A DNA stretch of 64,000 nucleotides from an uncultured Nitrospirota bacterium (GTDB lineage Bacteria > Nitrospinota > Nitrospinia > CAJXCL01): the NCBI GenBank assembly GCA_913051775.1, contig CAJXCL010000007.1, forward strand, positions 1-64,000. The letters run 5' to 3'. Position numbers and translations under genes: made by a program. Below are positions 1 through 10,528 of this stretch, piece after piece. Under the pieces are notes generated by a model. That model saw nothing but the letters and a program-made list of their open reading frames with translations, searched no databases and was not told the DNA's origin. Positions within the stretch are counted from its first letter, which is position 1, and each line of letters starts with the position of its first letter.

Positions 1-2
1 CG

Positions 3-794
3 TCCACCTATGATGCCCACTCAACACTTCAAAAAAACGCGGCAAAGGATTTGTTAAAGCTGATAAACAAAATCAACATCTTACCTCTTAATTCAGAATC
101 TTATTTTGCGCTGGATATTGGCTGCGGTACAGGTACCTTTGCCTTTTTTTTTGACAATGTTTGTCCGTATGCAAGTCTCTTTGGATGCGATTTTTCTTTA
201 CCCATGCTTTTTAAGGCAAAAGAGAAAGACAGGGACAGAAGTATCAAGTTTTTAACCTCAGACTGCGATGAACTCCCTTTCAAAGAATTTCTTTTTGATT
301 CAGTTTTTTCCAACCTGACTTACCAGTGGGTACCAAATATTGACCGTTCTTTCCAGGAGGTCTGGCGTGTTTTAAAGCCGGGCGGGCTTTTTCTTTTTTC
401 AATCCTCGGCCCCCGCACATTAGAAGAATTGAAAATAAGTTACAAAAAATCCAGAGATGCTGTTGAGAACAACGGGCGTTTTGTTCTTATGGAATTTCAC
501 AATGTGGAGAATTTATCAAATAATCTTAAAAAGGCCGGTTTTGAAATCTTAACAATGGAAAGTGTAGTCAAGAACAAAAATTATAAAACCCTGTGGGATC
601 TTTTAAGGACGCTGAAAGCAACAGGCGCCTCTCCCCCTATTCATAATAGTAACAAGAGTCTTGCAAAGGGATTTTTTTTAAAAGAAACCGCAAAGGCCTA
701 TCAAAAATATTTCCCCGCCTCAAATGGAACCGGTATCCTGGCTACCTATGACATTATTTACGCTGCTGCTAAAAAAAGCACGTCACCATTTTAA
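3..794 (+). CDS. bioC: Malonyl-ACP/biotin synthesis-type SAM methyltransferase (BioC-like), 5' truncated by window edge
   Basis: ORF 51..794 extends in frame to the left edge (STYDAHSTLQKNAAKDLLKL...); SAM motif LDIGCGTG; C-term TYDIIYAAA typical of BioC. Confidence 0.75.
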   Translation, partial: STYDAHSTLQKNAAKDLLKLINKINILPLNSESYFALDIGCGTGTFAFFFDNVCPYASLFGCDFSLPMLFKAKEKDRDRSIKFLTSDCDELPFKEFLFDSVFSNLTYQWVPNIDRSFQEVWRVLKPGGLFLFSILGPRTLEELKISYKKSRDAVENNGRFVLMEFHNVENLSNNLKKAGFEILTMESVVKNKNYKTLWDLLRTLKATGASPPIHNSNKSLAKGFFLKETAKAYQKYFPASNGTGILATYDIIYAAAKKSTSPF

Positions 795-795
795 A

Positions 796-2928
796 ATGAT
801 TACTGAAAAAGAAATTTTAAAATTTATGAGGGAAGAGGCTAGCAGACCTTTAAAAAGAAAGGAGCTGGCTAATGCTTTTAATATCAATTCTGACGACTAT
901 AGAATTTTTCGGCACCTGGTGAAAGACATGATTCAAGAAGGCACACTGATTAAAATCAAAGGCGGCCGTTACGGAATCCCTGAAAAAATGAACCTGGTTA
1001 CAGGCACATTGCAGAGCCATCCCGATGGGTTTGGTTTTGTTATTCCTGAAAAAAGTCATGAAGGTTCGGAAACAAGCACAGGAGATATTTATATCGGAGC
1101 ACGAAAGATGAAAGACGCAATGCATGGCGACAAAGTTGTTTGCAGGGTGGAATCACACGGTTACAAAGGGAAAAAAGAAGGTAGAATTATCCGCATTGTG
1201 GAGCGCTGTTACGAATCCCTGGTTGGGACCTATGAACATTCAGGGAATTTCGGCTTTGTCATTCCAAATGAAAGGAGAATAAACAAAGACATTTATATCC
1301 CAAAGAAATGTACAGGAAAGGCAAGAAAAGGACAGGCTGTGGTGGTGGAGATTACCCGGTATCCCAGGGCAGAACACAATCCTGAAGGTAAAGTTATTGA
1401 AGTGCTGGGATACCCGGATAACCCGGATGTGGAAGTGGAAATGATTATTAGAAGTCATGGGCTTTTCAATCGATTTCCCGAAGAGACATTGGAAGAAACA
1501 GAAAAAGTTCCTTTAAAAATTTCCGATAAAGAACTTCGTGAACGCAAAGACTTCCGGGACTTACTCACTATAACTATCGATGGTGAAAATGCAAAAGATT
1601 TTGATGACGCAATTTCTCTTGAGAAACCTGATGGAAAAAATTATCGGCTTTATGTCCACATAGCGGATGTAAGCCATTATGTTACTGAGAACAGTGGACT
1701 GAGTCGGGAAGCATATAAAAGGGGAACTTCCGTTTATTTTCTTGATCGTGTAATCCCAATGCTACCACAAAAACTCTCAAACGAAATTTGTAGTTTAAAA
1801 CCAAAAGAAGACCGCCTGACAGTTACTGTGGAAATGGATATCGATCCCGGAGGAGAAATTCTGAGGAACCATATTTACAGTTCAATGATTAACAGCAATG
1901 AACGTATGACTTATACGGATGTCGCGAAAATATTGGAAAACAAAGATAAAAAACTTGCGAAACGTTATGACTACTTATTGGATAAGTTTTCTTTAATGAA
2001 AGAACTTTGCCTTATTCTAAACAAAAAGAGAAAGGAACTTGGCAGTATTGATTTTGATCTTCCTGAACCTGACATCATTCTCAACCAGGAAGGCAGAATC
2101 AATAATATCCTGAAAGCGGAGAGAAACATTGCTCACAGGATTATTGAAGAATTTATGCTGACTACCAATGTTGTTGCGGCAAAGCACATATTTAAATCCA
2201 GCTTCCCGGGTATTTATCGTATTCATGAAGAGCCGGACCCGGAAAAAATGTCGGATTTTAATGAATTTATTCATAATTTTGGATATTCCATTGATGATAC
2301 AAATAGTACAAAAGCAAAATCCCTGCAAAAACTGATTGCCTCAGCCCGGGGAACACCGGAAGAAAAGTTAATGAACCACGTTCTGCTCCGCTCGATGAAA
2401 CAGGCAGTTTATTCTGAAAAAAATTCAGGACATTTCTGTCTTGCTTTTGAGTGCTACACTCACTTTACTTCACCTATCCGGCGCTATCCTGATTTAGTAA
2501 CACATAGAATTTTAAAGGCCTTGTTAACCAAAAAACGGCCTCTGCAAAATAAAATAGATTATTTAAAGAAAAAATTACCGGCAATCGCGAAACATTGTTC
2601 TATCAGAGAGCGTGTTGCCATGGAGGCGGAACGGGAAATTATCGATTTAAACAAAATCCACTTTATGATGGATAAAATTGGAGAAGAATTTTCAGGCTTT
2701 ATTACAGGGGTAACATCCTTTGGTCTTTTCGTTGAGCTGGAAGACTTGTTTGTGGAAGGATTGGTTCATGTTACTTCTATAAAAGACGATTATTATATCT
2801 ACCACGAAAAAAAACATTCTATTATTGGAGAAAATAAAAGGAAAGTTTATAGAGTTGGCGATAAAGTAAAAATTGAAATAGAAAATGTCAGCATGGGAAA
2901 AAGACAGATTGATTTTGTTTTAGCGTAA
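796..2928 (+). CDS. rnr: Ribonuclease R
   Basis: RNB motif TITIDGENAKDFDDAISLE, cold-shock-like N-term (GFGFVIPE), C-terminal S1 domain; likely start ATG 796 rather than 724. Confidence 0.93.
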   Translation: MITEKEILKFMREEASRPLKRKELANAFNINSDDYRIFRHLVKDMIQEGTLIKIKGGRYGIPEKMNLVTGTLQSHPDGFGFVIPEKSHEGSETSTGDIYIGARKMKDAMHGDKVVCRVESHGYKGKKEGRIIRIVERCYESLVGTYEHSGNFGFVIPNERRINKDIYIPKKCTGKARKGQAVVVEITRYPRAEHNPEGKVIEVLGYPDNPDVEVEMIIRSHGLFNRFPEETLEETEKVPLKISDKELRERKDFRDLLTITIDGENAKDFDDAISLEKPDGKNYRLYVHIADVSHYVTENSGLSREAYKRGTSVYFLDRVIPMLPQKLSNEICSLKPKEDRLTVTVEMDIDPGGEILRNHIYSSMINSNERMTYTDVAKILENKDKKLAKRYDYLLDKFSLMKELCLILNKKRKELGSIDFDLPEPDIILNQEGRINNILKAERNIAHRIIEEFMLTTNVVAAKHIFKSSFPGIYRIHEEPDPEKMSDFNEFIHNFGYSIDDTNSTKAKSLQKLIASARGTPEEKLMNHVLLRSMKQAVYSEKNSGHFCLAFECYTHFTSPIRRYPDLVTHRILKALLTKKRPLQNKIDYLKKKLPAIAKHCSIRERVAMEAEREIIDLNKIHFMMDKIGEEFSGFITGVTSFGLFVELEDLFVEGLVHVTSIKDDYYIYHEKKHSIIGENKRKVYRVGDKVKIEIENVSMGKRQIDFVLA

Positions 2929-3007
2929 TACAATAACATTAGACAGGGTTAACAGGAAGAACTGGATATTCGATCTTGTATATCCTGTTATCCCGTCAAA
3001 AACAATT

Positions 3008-3472
3008 ATGGAAAAGGGAAAAAAAATCGTTACTGAAAACAGGAAAGCCCGACACGATTATTTTATCCTGGAAACCTATGTTGCCGGAATAGTTCTGAAG
3101 GGTACTGAAGTAAAATCGTTAAGAGCCAGTCACGCCAATCTAAAAGACAGCTACGCCGGCATTGAATCAGGAGAGGTTTTTTTATTTGACTGCCACATAA
3201 ATCCATATACCCACGGGAACATAGAAAACCATGATCCCCTTCGAAAACGAAAACTGCTATTACATAAAAGAGAGGTCAAAAAACTTATTGGAAAAACCGC
3301 CGAGAAAGGACTTTCCCTGGTGCCTCTTAAAATTTTTTTTGTACAGGGAAAAGCGAAAATAGAAATCGCTGTGGCAAAAGGAAAAAAACTCTATGACAAA
3401 CGTGAGTCCATTAAAAAGAAAACCGCCGAAAGGGAAGTAAGAAGGGCAATGAGTGAAAAGAGCAAATCTTAA
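3008..3472 (+). CDS. smpB: SsrA-binding protein
   Basis: NRKARHDYFILETYVAGIVLKGTEVKSLR; C-term KKLYDKRESIKKKTAEREVRRA. Confidence 0.95.
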   Translation: MEKGKKIVTENRKARHDYFILETYVAGIVLKGTEVKSLRASHANLKDSYAGIESGEVFLFDCHINPYTHGNIENHDPLRKRKLLLHKREVKKLIGKTAEKGLSLVPLKIFFVQGKAKIEIAVAKGKKLYDKRESIKKKTAEREVRRAMSEKSKS

Positions 3473-4561
3473 TCAAGAAACAGCATTATACAGTGTATCG
3501 CGTTCTACCGGCTCTCTTCCCGCTTCCTGTATTAAACTAATTAAGCGATTTTTTTCAATATATTCTTCTGTGTTTGCGCCAGCGGCATGAGTGATTTTTT
3601 CCTCCACTACAGTGCCGTCAATATCGTCCACACCAAACGATAGAGAAAGCTGTGCGATCTTTGGACCAATCATAATCCAAAAGGCTTTTATATGGGGGAA
3701 GTTATCTAACATCAGGCGGGAAACAGCTAAAACTTTCAGATCCAGTTGTCCGGTTGTAAAGTCGACATTATCTAACCCCGTATTTTTTGGATGAAAGGCT
3801 AATGGAATAAAAGCTAAAAACCCTCCGGTATTATCCTGAAGGTCACGAAGTTGAATCAAATGATTTACTCTGTCCTCCGTGGACTCAACGTGCCCATAAA
3901 GCATGGTGGCGTTTGATTTTATTCCTAGTCCATGGGCTGTTTTCATTATTTCCAGCCATTTTTTCCCGGAGATTTTTTCCGGGCATATTTTTTCCCGGAC
4001 GTCAGGGTTAATAATCTCCGCTCCGCCTCCCGGCAAAGAATCGAGACCGGCTTCTCTTAATTCAATAAGTGCTTGCCTTACAGTAAGACCTGCAATATCT
4101 GCTAGATGAGCAATCTCAACCGCTGTAAATGCCTGTATATGAACTTTAGGAAATTTGCCTTTCAGTTCTCCCAGCATACCGAGATAGTAAGAAAAAGGAA
4201 AATCGGGATGGAGACCACCAACAATATGGAATTCGCTTACCCTGCCGTCGTTATAAGACTCTGCTGCTTGCAGAATCTCTTCGATACTCATCGCATAAGC
4301 GTTTTCTTCACCTTTGCTTTTACTAAAGGCACAGAACCGACACAGGTTTTTACAAATATTCGTATGATTAATATGTCGGTTGTTTATAAAATACGTTAAC
4401 TGCCCGTTTTTTCTTTCTCTAACTATATTCGCAAGATAACCCAGTCCTAACAGGTCATGTGAATTAAACAAGCTTACGCCGTCATCAAAAGATAGGCGCT
4501 CCTGATTAATTACTTTGTTTTCAATTACATTTTTTAAAAAAGGATCAGAAAAACTAAACAT
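3473..4561 (-). CDS. mqnE: Aminofutalosine synthase (radical SAM, menaquinone via futalosine)
   Basis: Radical SAM CKNLCRFCAF, GGLHPDFPFSYY, AFTAVEI; ORF start 4588 lies in a hairpin repeat, likely true start MFSFSDP at 4561. Confidence 0.87.
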   Translation of the reverse strand: MFSFSDPFLKNVIENKVINQERLSFDDGVSLFNSHDLLGLGYLANIVRERKNGQLTYFINNRHINHTNICKNLCRFCAFSKSKGEENAYAMSIEEILQAAESYNDGRVSEFHIVGGLHPDFPFSYYLGMLGELKGKFPKVHIQAFTAVEIAHLADIAGLTVRQALIELREAGLDSLPGGGAEIINPDVREKICPEKISGKKWLEIMKTAHGLGIKSNATMLYGHVESTEDRVNHLIQLRDLQDNTGGFLAFIPLAFHPKNTGLDNVDFTTGQLDLKVLAVSRLMLDNFPHIKAFWIMIGPKIAQLSLSFGVDDIDGTVVEEKITHAAGANTEEYIEKNRLISLIQEAGREPVERDTLYNAVS

Positions 4562-4575
4562 GCTTATTATTGAAG

Positions 4576-4600
4576 CTCCCTGTAACAAAGCTACAGGGAG
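4576..4600. repeat. Short hairpin of an interspersed GAAGCTCC-type repeat family
   Basis: CTCCCTGTA-acaaagc-TACAGGGAG (perfect 9-bp stem), preceded by ATTGAAG; related copies near 12883, 24618, 29059. Confidence 0.7.
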
Positions 4601-4684
4601 TCTTATGTGTATTGAAGTAATTTTATCTATATTCGCTCGCTAATCCAGCAAAAAGGCCACATGGAAGACGCTCGTTAAACACGC

Positions 4685-5155
4685 TCAAATAATTTCAAGA
4701 ATAGTAAATTCTCTTTTTCCACCTGGGGTAACAGCGACAGCGGTATCATCCGGCTCTTTTCCTATAAGCGCACGGGCAATGGGGGAGGTGACAGATATTT
4801 TCCCGTTTTCCACGTCTGCTTCATCCTCTCCCACGATCTGGTATTTTATCTTCTCGTATGTTTCCTCGTTTTCTAGAACGACAGTGACGCCAAAAACAAC
4901 TTTTTCCCGGGGGACTTTACTGACATCTATTACCTCAGCTCGAGCCAGTTTATCTTCAACCATCTGGATTCTTCCTTCGATAAAGGATTGTTTTTCCTTA
5001 GCAGCGTGATATTCAGCATTTTCAGAAAGATCACCGTGAGCACGTGCTGTCTCGATTTCTTTGACAACCGCATGGCGATCTTTTGTTTTCAGCCGCTGGA
5101 GTTCTTCTGTCAATTTATCGTGACCTTCTTTTGTCATAGGGACTTTGCCGGACAT
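4685..5155 (-). CDS. greA: Transcription elongation factor GreA
   Basis: MTKEGHDKLTEELQRLKTKDRHAVVKEIETARAHGDLSENAEYHAAKEKQ; SPIARALIGK. Confidence 0.95.
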   Translation of the reverse strand: MSGKVPMTKEGHDKLTEELQRLKTKDRHAVVKEIETARAHGDLSENAEYHAAKEKQSFIEGRIQMVEDKLARAEVIDVSKVPREKVVFGVTVVLENEETYEKIKYQIVGEDEADVENGKISVTSPIARALIGKEPDDTAVAVTPGGKREFTILEII

Positions 5156-5430
5156 AATAATTTTCCTCCAAAATTAAATGAACATTGTAATCCCCAAAAT
5201 ATACCGCAAAGAAATAAAATAAACAACCGATAGATTGCACACTAAAACAGAGATAGAAAAGAGTAAAAAAAGAAAAGCCCTCATAGACTAAGGGTAAAAA
5301 GTGATATAAAATATCACCCAAAAGGTTAAAGCCAAAACACAGGAGGGCTAACAGATGGCCCACCAAACAATAATAGAAAAAAACAGAAAGTATTCAAGTC
5401 TATACAAAAAAATTAAATTTTTATCTAGCC

Positions 5431-6561
5431 ATGAAGAGATTTGACCCCCTTTTATTTTTGGTTGCCCTGTTTCTCGGCAGCAGCTGTACAGTTTATCCGA
5501 ATCCTAATATAGGGAAAGCTCTTCACATTGGCGATGAGGTTCTAAAGGATTATCACCCAATGACAACCTTGGTGACTGAAAAACATCTTATATCAAAGGC
5601 AAAATACCCTGTTGTCGATGTTCACACTCACTTTGGCCTTGACCAGAATCCAGAGGCAATTTTAGGTTCAATGGATGCCTTGGGTGTGAAGCGTGTAGTT
5701 AATTTGAGCGGTGGCTGGGGTGAAAAGCTTAACAAAATACTTCAGAAGTTTAAAAATTATGCCCCCGAGCGTTTTATTATCATGTGTAATATAGATTTTT
5801 CCAGAATAGATGAGACAGATTTCGGGGAAAAAGTGTCGGCATTTTTAGAAGAAGCCCACTCCAAAGGCGCGGAAGGGTTGAAAATATTCAAGAGCCTTGG
5901 TTTAAGCATCAAAGATAAATCAGGTAAGATTGTTCCAGTTGATGATCCACGCTTGGACTCAATCTGGGCGAAAGCGGGAGAATTGGGGATGCCTGTTCTC
6001 ATCCACGTAGCAGATCCAACAGCCTTTTTTCATCCAATTGACCGCTTCAATGAACGTTGGCTGCAACTGAAACGTCATCCGAGCTGGAGTTTTGATGGAA
6101 ATGAGTTTCCATCAAAAGATTCGATTTTGAAACAAAGAAATAATGTTCTTGCTAAGCATCGCAACACCTTATTTATAGGGCCGCACATTGGGAGCAGCGC
6201 AGAGGATTTGAAATATTTGTCGGAACTGCTTGATAAATATTCAAATTTTTATGTCGATATCTCTGGCAGAGTGGCAGAATTGGGAAGACAACCCTATTTA
6301 GCGCGGAAATTTTTCATAAAGTATCAAGATCGTATTTTATTTGGAACCGATCGCTACCCTGGAAAAACTGTCCAACCAAGATACAGTATATATTACCGAT
6401 TTTTGGAGACTGCAGATGAATATTTTGATTATTACAAACATCCATTCCCGCCTACAGGAGAGTGGAAAATTTATGGCATATTCTTGCCGAATAAAGTATT
6501 GCGGAAGGTGTACTATGAAAACAGTGAAAAAATATTCAAATATGGTACGGTTTTCAATTAG
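5431..6561 (+). CDS. Amidohydrolase-family lipoprotein
   Basis: Signal peptide with lipobox (LFLGSSC); metal-binding VVDVHTHFG; amidohydrolase_2-like LFGTDRYP. Confidence 0.72.
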   Translation: MKRFDPLLFLVALFLGSSCTVYPNPNIGKALHIGDEVLKDYHPMTTLVTEKHLISKAKYPVVDVHTHFGLDQNPEAILGSMDALGVKRVVNLSGGWGEKLNKILQKFKNYAPERFIIMCNIDFSRIDETDFGEKVSAFLEEAHSKGAEGLKIFKSLGLSIKDKSGKIVPVDDPRLDSIWAKAGELGMPVLIHVADPTAFFHPIDRFNERWLQLKRHPSWSFDGNEFPSKDSILKQRNNVLAKHRNTLFIGPHIGSSAEDLKYLSELLDKYSNFYVDISGRVAELGRQPYLARKFFIKYQDRILFGTDRYPGKTVQPRYSIYYRFLETADEYFDYYKHPFPPTGEWKIYGIFLPNKVLRKVYYENSEKIFKYGTVFN

Positions 6562-6569
6562 CAGTCAGC

Positions 6570-6660
6570 TATCAGCGGTTAGGGTTAAGTTTAATACGTT
6601 ATGACATGGCAGAGCTCAGCTCAGCTTTGTTCATTGTTTCAAAATAATTCAGCATTACAC
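6570..6660 (+). repeat. About 90-bp interspersed repeat, copy 1
   Basis: AGCGGTTAGGGTT-AGTTTAAT...GGCAGAGCTcAGCTCAGCTTTGTT..ATTG...AATTCAGCATTAC also occurs reverse-complemented at about 21795-21885. Confidence 0.75.
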
Positions 6661-6971
6661 ACCCTCTATATCAGTTGTCAAGTGTCAGTTGACAGGGATC
6701 AGGAATTAAATACAGCAATCAGCTTTCAGCAAAACCCTCTAAAGAGAGGAATACACCCCTTTTCTTACCCCGCAGAAAATATGATACAAAATTCTAATGG
6801 GGTTCATCCTTCATACGTGAAAAAATCAAAACACTACATATTGTAGTTTTTTATTTTTTTTATACAATTTGTTGTGTTTTTTTGTTTACTTTTTAAATTT
6901 AAACCATATAATTAACAAATTGGCTGCAAAAAAAATTATCTTTCTTACATAATAAAATAGAGGGGAAAACA

Positions 6972-9900
6972 ATGTACTTAAAAAGTTTAGAAATGACAGG
7001 CTTTAAGTCGTTTGTTGATTCCACCAAGTTGGAATTTCCCGGTGGTTTATCCGCTGTAGTCGGCCCTAATGGTTGTGGGAAGAGTAATGTTATAGATGCT
7101 ATACGCTGGGTTATCGGGGAATATAGTACAAGAACTTTGCGCGGTAACAGGATGGAAGACCTGATTTTTAGTGGCAGCGATACCAGAAACCCTATTGGAA
7201 TGGCTGAAGTAGCCCTAACCGTGGGGAACCTCCCGGCCAAAGTCTCTTTTACCAGTCTTGACGGCTTGGATGAAGTGACAGTAACACGCCGTTATTTCCG
7301 CTCCGGTGAAAGCGAATATTTTATTAACAAAACTCCATGCCGGATGAAAGATATCATCGATTTATTTTTAGACACAGGCATAAGTTCCAAATCATTTTCA
7401 ATCATAGAACAGGACCATGTAGCTCAAATTATTAACTCTAAGCCAATTGAACGTAGAGCCTTGATTGAAGAAGCGGCCGGAATTATGAAATATAAGCATA
7501 GAAGAAATGAAGCCCTCAGAAAGCTGGAACATACAAATCAGAACCTGCTTAGAATTAACGACATTATCAGTGAATTGGATAAACAAAAACGCTCTTTGAA
7601 ACGACAAGCCAAAAAGGCTGAGGTTCATAAAAAATTTAGAAAAGAAGCCAGGGAATTGGCCCTTGCTATTTATTCTATTGAATACAGAAACCAAAAAGAA
7701 ATATTTACCGCTCTGGAAGAAAAATTAACCGGGCTAAAAGACAAACAGGAAGAGCTCATTGCTAAAAACGCATCTTTGCAAAATAAAATCGAAACACATA
7801 AAGCTGAAACCGATGAAACTGAAAGGCAATTGAACCTCTTTAACCAACAAAATTATGAAATTAAAGGAAAAATAGAAAACTTTGAAACCCGTGTCGACAT
7901 GATGAAAAAACAGATAGTCGATCACGAAACTAGCGGGGAAAAGGCAGAAGAAGATATTAAACAATGGCAAGAAGATATTGAAAATATTAATCAGGAAATC
8001 GAAAATCAAAGAAAAAATCTGGAAGTACTCTATAATGAAATTTCTTTAAAAGAAAAAGTATTCAATGAAAAAAATGATGCCTTGAAGGAACTCAAAAACT
8101 CACTCCAGGCTAAAACAAACCATCTCGAAGACCTGGAAGCAGACTTGGTGGATATTTTCAATGTTCACTCAAATATACTAAACAGTGAAGCATCCCTTAC
8201 TACACATCGTGACATATTAGAACAAAACAAAGAGAAGTTAATTAATGAACTGACAGAATCAGAGAAAGCATTTACCGAGCTTAATGATGCTGTTGAAAAA
8301 CACCGGGAATCATTATCTGAAGCTAAAGAAAATCTTTTGAAAGCAAAAAAAGAAAAAGAAGTCCTCGTCTTGCGAATGGAAAAAGAAAAAAACCACTTAA
8401 AAGAAGTGGAAACCAATTTGAATAAGACAAGAAGTGTTTTCACTGAGAATACAGCATTACTGAATTCATTGAATGAACTGTATAAAAATTTTGAGGGTTT
8501 TCACGAAGGAGTAAAATCTTTAATGAAATCTCAGGGCGCCAATGAAGTGGTTCAGGGGATTCATGACATTTTGATCAATACTGTTGAAGTTCCCTCAGAT
8601 TACGAAGTCGCCTTTGAATCCGTACTGGGTGAAAAAATCCAAGGAGTTATTATGGATTCCCATAATGAATCTCTAAGGGCTGTTCAATATTTAAAGGACA
8701 CTGATTCAGGTCGTTCAACTCTTTTTCTGTTAAAACCCAAACTTCAGTCAAAGCCGGCACTATCGCTTAACGGCAGCAGGGGTGTTGTGGGAAAGCTGTC
8801 GGATCTTATTAATTATGAAGAAAAATACAAAGAAGTTATGGAATACTTACTGGGAAATGTCGTGGTCGCGCAAAATATCGAATCCGCGCTTTCTCTATGG
8901 GAAGAAATGGGAGATAACTGCACCATAGTAACTTTAGGAGGAGATGTTATCGATTCTCACGGAACAATTACAGGCGGTGTGCCGGTTAATAATGGAGCAA
9001 GCCTTCTCACAAAAAAGCGAAAAATTGCTGAATTGATAGAAGAAACTCAAAAATTAGAAAAACAGGTTAATTCGTTGGAAGAAAAGCAAAACTCCATTAA
9101 AGAAACGATTGAAAGCATAGAGTACGAGCGGGAGATATTAGAACAAAAGAACAATCAGTCAGAACTGGATTTCCGTGTTGAAGAAAAAAAGAATCAACAG
9201 CTCAATGAGAACTTTGCGCGAGCTCGGGAAAAAGTGGAAACATGTAAATTTGAAAAGGAACAGTGCGAGGTAGAGGAAAAAGAGTTACGCGAACGTCTGG
9301 AACAATTGAAAATTGAGTTGAAGGAACTCAATAATAATAAATCAAAGAAAGAAGAGGAAATAAAAAATTTAAGAGAAGGTATTACCTCCATCCGATCAGA
9401 ATTGGAATCTTTAACCCAGGAAGTGAACAGTGTTGATGTAAAAAGGACTTCTCTTAATGGGAAGAAAGAAAATGTCCTGCTTGATGTTCAAAGGCTTGAG
9501 GCCAATATGGAATTAACACAAAACCGCGTTAAACAAAAAGAAAATGAGAAAAAGGAGCATGAAAATAAAAAATCGGAACGGATGTTGGAAATACAAAAAA
9601 GTGAAAAAGAAGTTGATCAATTAATAATAGAAAAAAATGCCCTTAAGAAAAAAGTTGTCGAAATAAGGGAAGCGCTGGAAAAAAAATTAGAGGAACTGAA
9701 GGATCTACAGAACCGGTCTAAATCATCTCAGGCTGTGCAGGAAGAAGTGAGTGAGGAGGTGAACCGTTTTGAAGTCAACCGGGCTGAAATCGTAAAAGAC
9801 ATGCAATACCTTGTGGAAAAGGTAAAGGATGAATTTTTAGTGACAAAAGAACAAATGCTCCTAATAGATACCGGTGAATTCGACCTGGAAGTGGGTAAAG

Positions 9901-10526
9901 CAAAATTGGAAGAGATGAAAACAAGGTTAAATAAAATAGGCGAAGTCAACCTTGCCGCCTTGGAAGAGTATGAAAGAGTGAATGAACGCCATACATTTTT
10001 ATCGACCCAGCAGGTAGATCTCCAGCAATCTATCGCGGACCTGCAGAAAACAATAGATAAAATTAACACCACCACTAAAAAGAAGTTTTTAGAGACTTTT
10101 GAATTAATCAATGAAAATTTCAAAAAAATCTTCAGCCGTTTTTTCAAAGGAGGAAACGCAGAACTGATTCTTTCTGATAATAACCTTTTAGAAACGGGGA
10201 TTGACATCCATGTTAAACCACCCGGGAAAAAACTTCAGAATCTCGACTTATTGTCAGGTGGTGAAAAAGCTATGGTGGCAATTTCCCTGTTGTTTGCTAT
10301 TTTTATTGTTAGGCCAAATCCATTCTGTCTGCTGGATGAAGTTGACGCTGCCCTTGACCAGACGAATATAGTACGATTTAAAGAAATGCTTATGGAAATG
10401 AAAAATAATACACAATTTATCCTCATAACTCACAGCCAGCAAACCATGTCTTTTGCGGAAAGATTGTATGGTATTACAATGGAAGAAAAAGGCGTGTCCA
10501 AAATTGTTTCGGTGAATATGAATTAA
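6972..10526 (+). CDS. smc: Chromosome segregation protein SMC
   Basis: Walker A VVGPNGCGKSNVIDAIRWVIGE, hinge GSRGVVGKLSDLI, signature LLSGGEKAMVAISLLFA, Walker B FCLLDEVDAALD. Confidence 0.97.
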   Translation: MYLKSLEMTGFKSFVDSTKLEFPGGLSAVVGPNGCGKSNVIDAIRWVIGEYSTRTLRGNRMEDLIFSGSDTRNPIGMAEVALTVGNLPAKVSFTSLDGLDEVTVTRRYFRSGESEYFINKTPCRMKDIIDLFLDTGISSKSFSIIEQDHVAQIINSKPIERRALIEEAAGIMKYKHRRNEALRKLEHTNQNLLRINDIISELDKQKRSLKRQAKKAEVHKKFRKEARELALAIYSIEYRNQKEIFTALEEKLTGLKDKQEELIAKNASLQNKIETHKAETDETERQLNLFNQQNYEIKGKIENFETRVDMMKKQIVDHETSGEKAEEDIKQWQEDIENINQEIENQRKNLEVLYNEISLKEKVFNEKNDALKELKNSLQAKTNHLEDLEADLVDIFNVHSNILNSEASLTTHRDILEQNKEKLINELTESEKAFTELNDAVEKHRESLSEAKENLLKAKKEKEVLVLRMEKEKNHLKEVETNLNKTRSVFTENTALLNSLNELYKNFEGFHEGVKSLMKSQGANEVVQGIHDILINTVEVPSDYEVAFESVLGEKIQGVIMDSHNESLRAVQYLKDTDSGRSTLFLLKPKLQSKPALSLNGSRGVVGKLSDLINYEEKYKEVMEYLLGNVVVAQNIESALSLWEEMGDNCTIVTLGGDVIDSHGTITGGVPVNNGASLLTKKRKIAELIEETQKLEKQVNSLEEKQNSIKETIESIEYEREILEQKNNQSELDFRVEEKKNQQLNENFARAREKVETCKFEKEQCEVEEKELRERLEQLKIELKELNNNKSKKEEEIKNLREGITSIRSELESLTQEVNSVDVKRTSLNGKKENVLLDVQRLEANMELTQNRVKQKENEKKEHENKKSERMLEIQKSEKEVDQLIIEKNALKKKVVEIREALEKKLEELKDLQNRSKSSQAVQEEVSEEVNRFEVNRAEIVKDMQYLVEKVKDEFLVTKEQMLLIDTGEFDLEVGKAKLEEMKTRLNKIGEVNLAALEEYERVNERHTFLSTQQVDLQQSIADLQKTIDKINTTTKKKFLETFELINENFKKIFSRFFKGGNAELILSDNNLLETGIDIHVKPPGKKLQNLDLLSGGEKAMVAISLLFAIFIVRPNPFCLLDEVDAALDQTNIVRFKEMLMEMKNNTQFILITHSQQTMSFAERLYGITMEEKGVSKIVSVNMN

Positions 10527-10528
10527 TA

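Noticed and set aside
6341-6846. ORFs 6341..6604 and 6601..6846
   Set aside because: One lies in an alternate frame of the amidohydrolase 3' end, the other in repeat DNA; no support.
9728-10207. 159-aa minus-strand ORF inside smc
   Set aside because: Antisense to a well-supported SMC; same shadow-ORF composition.
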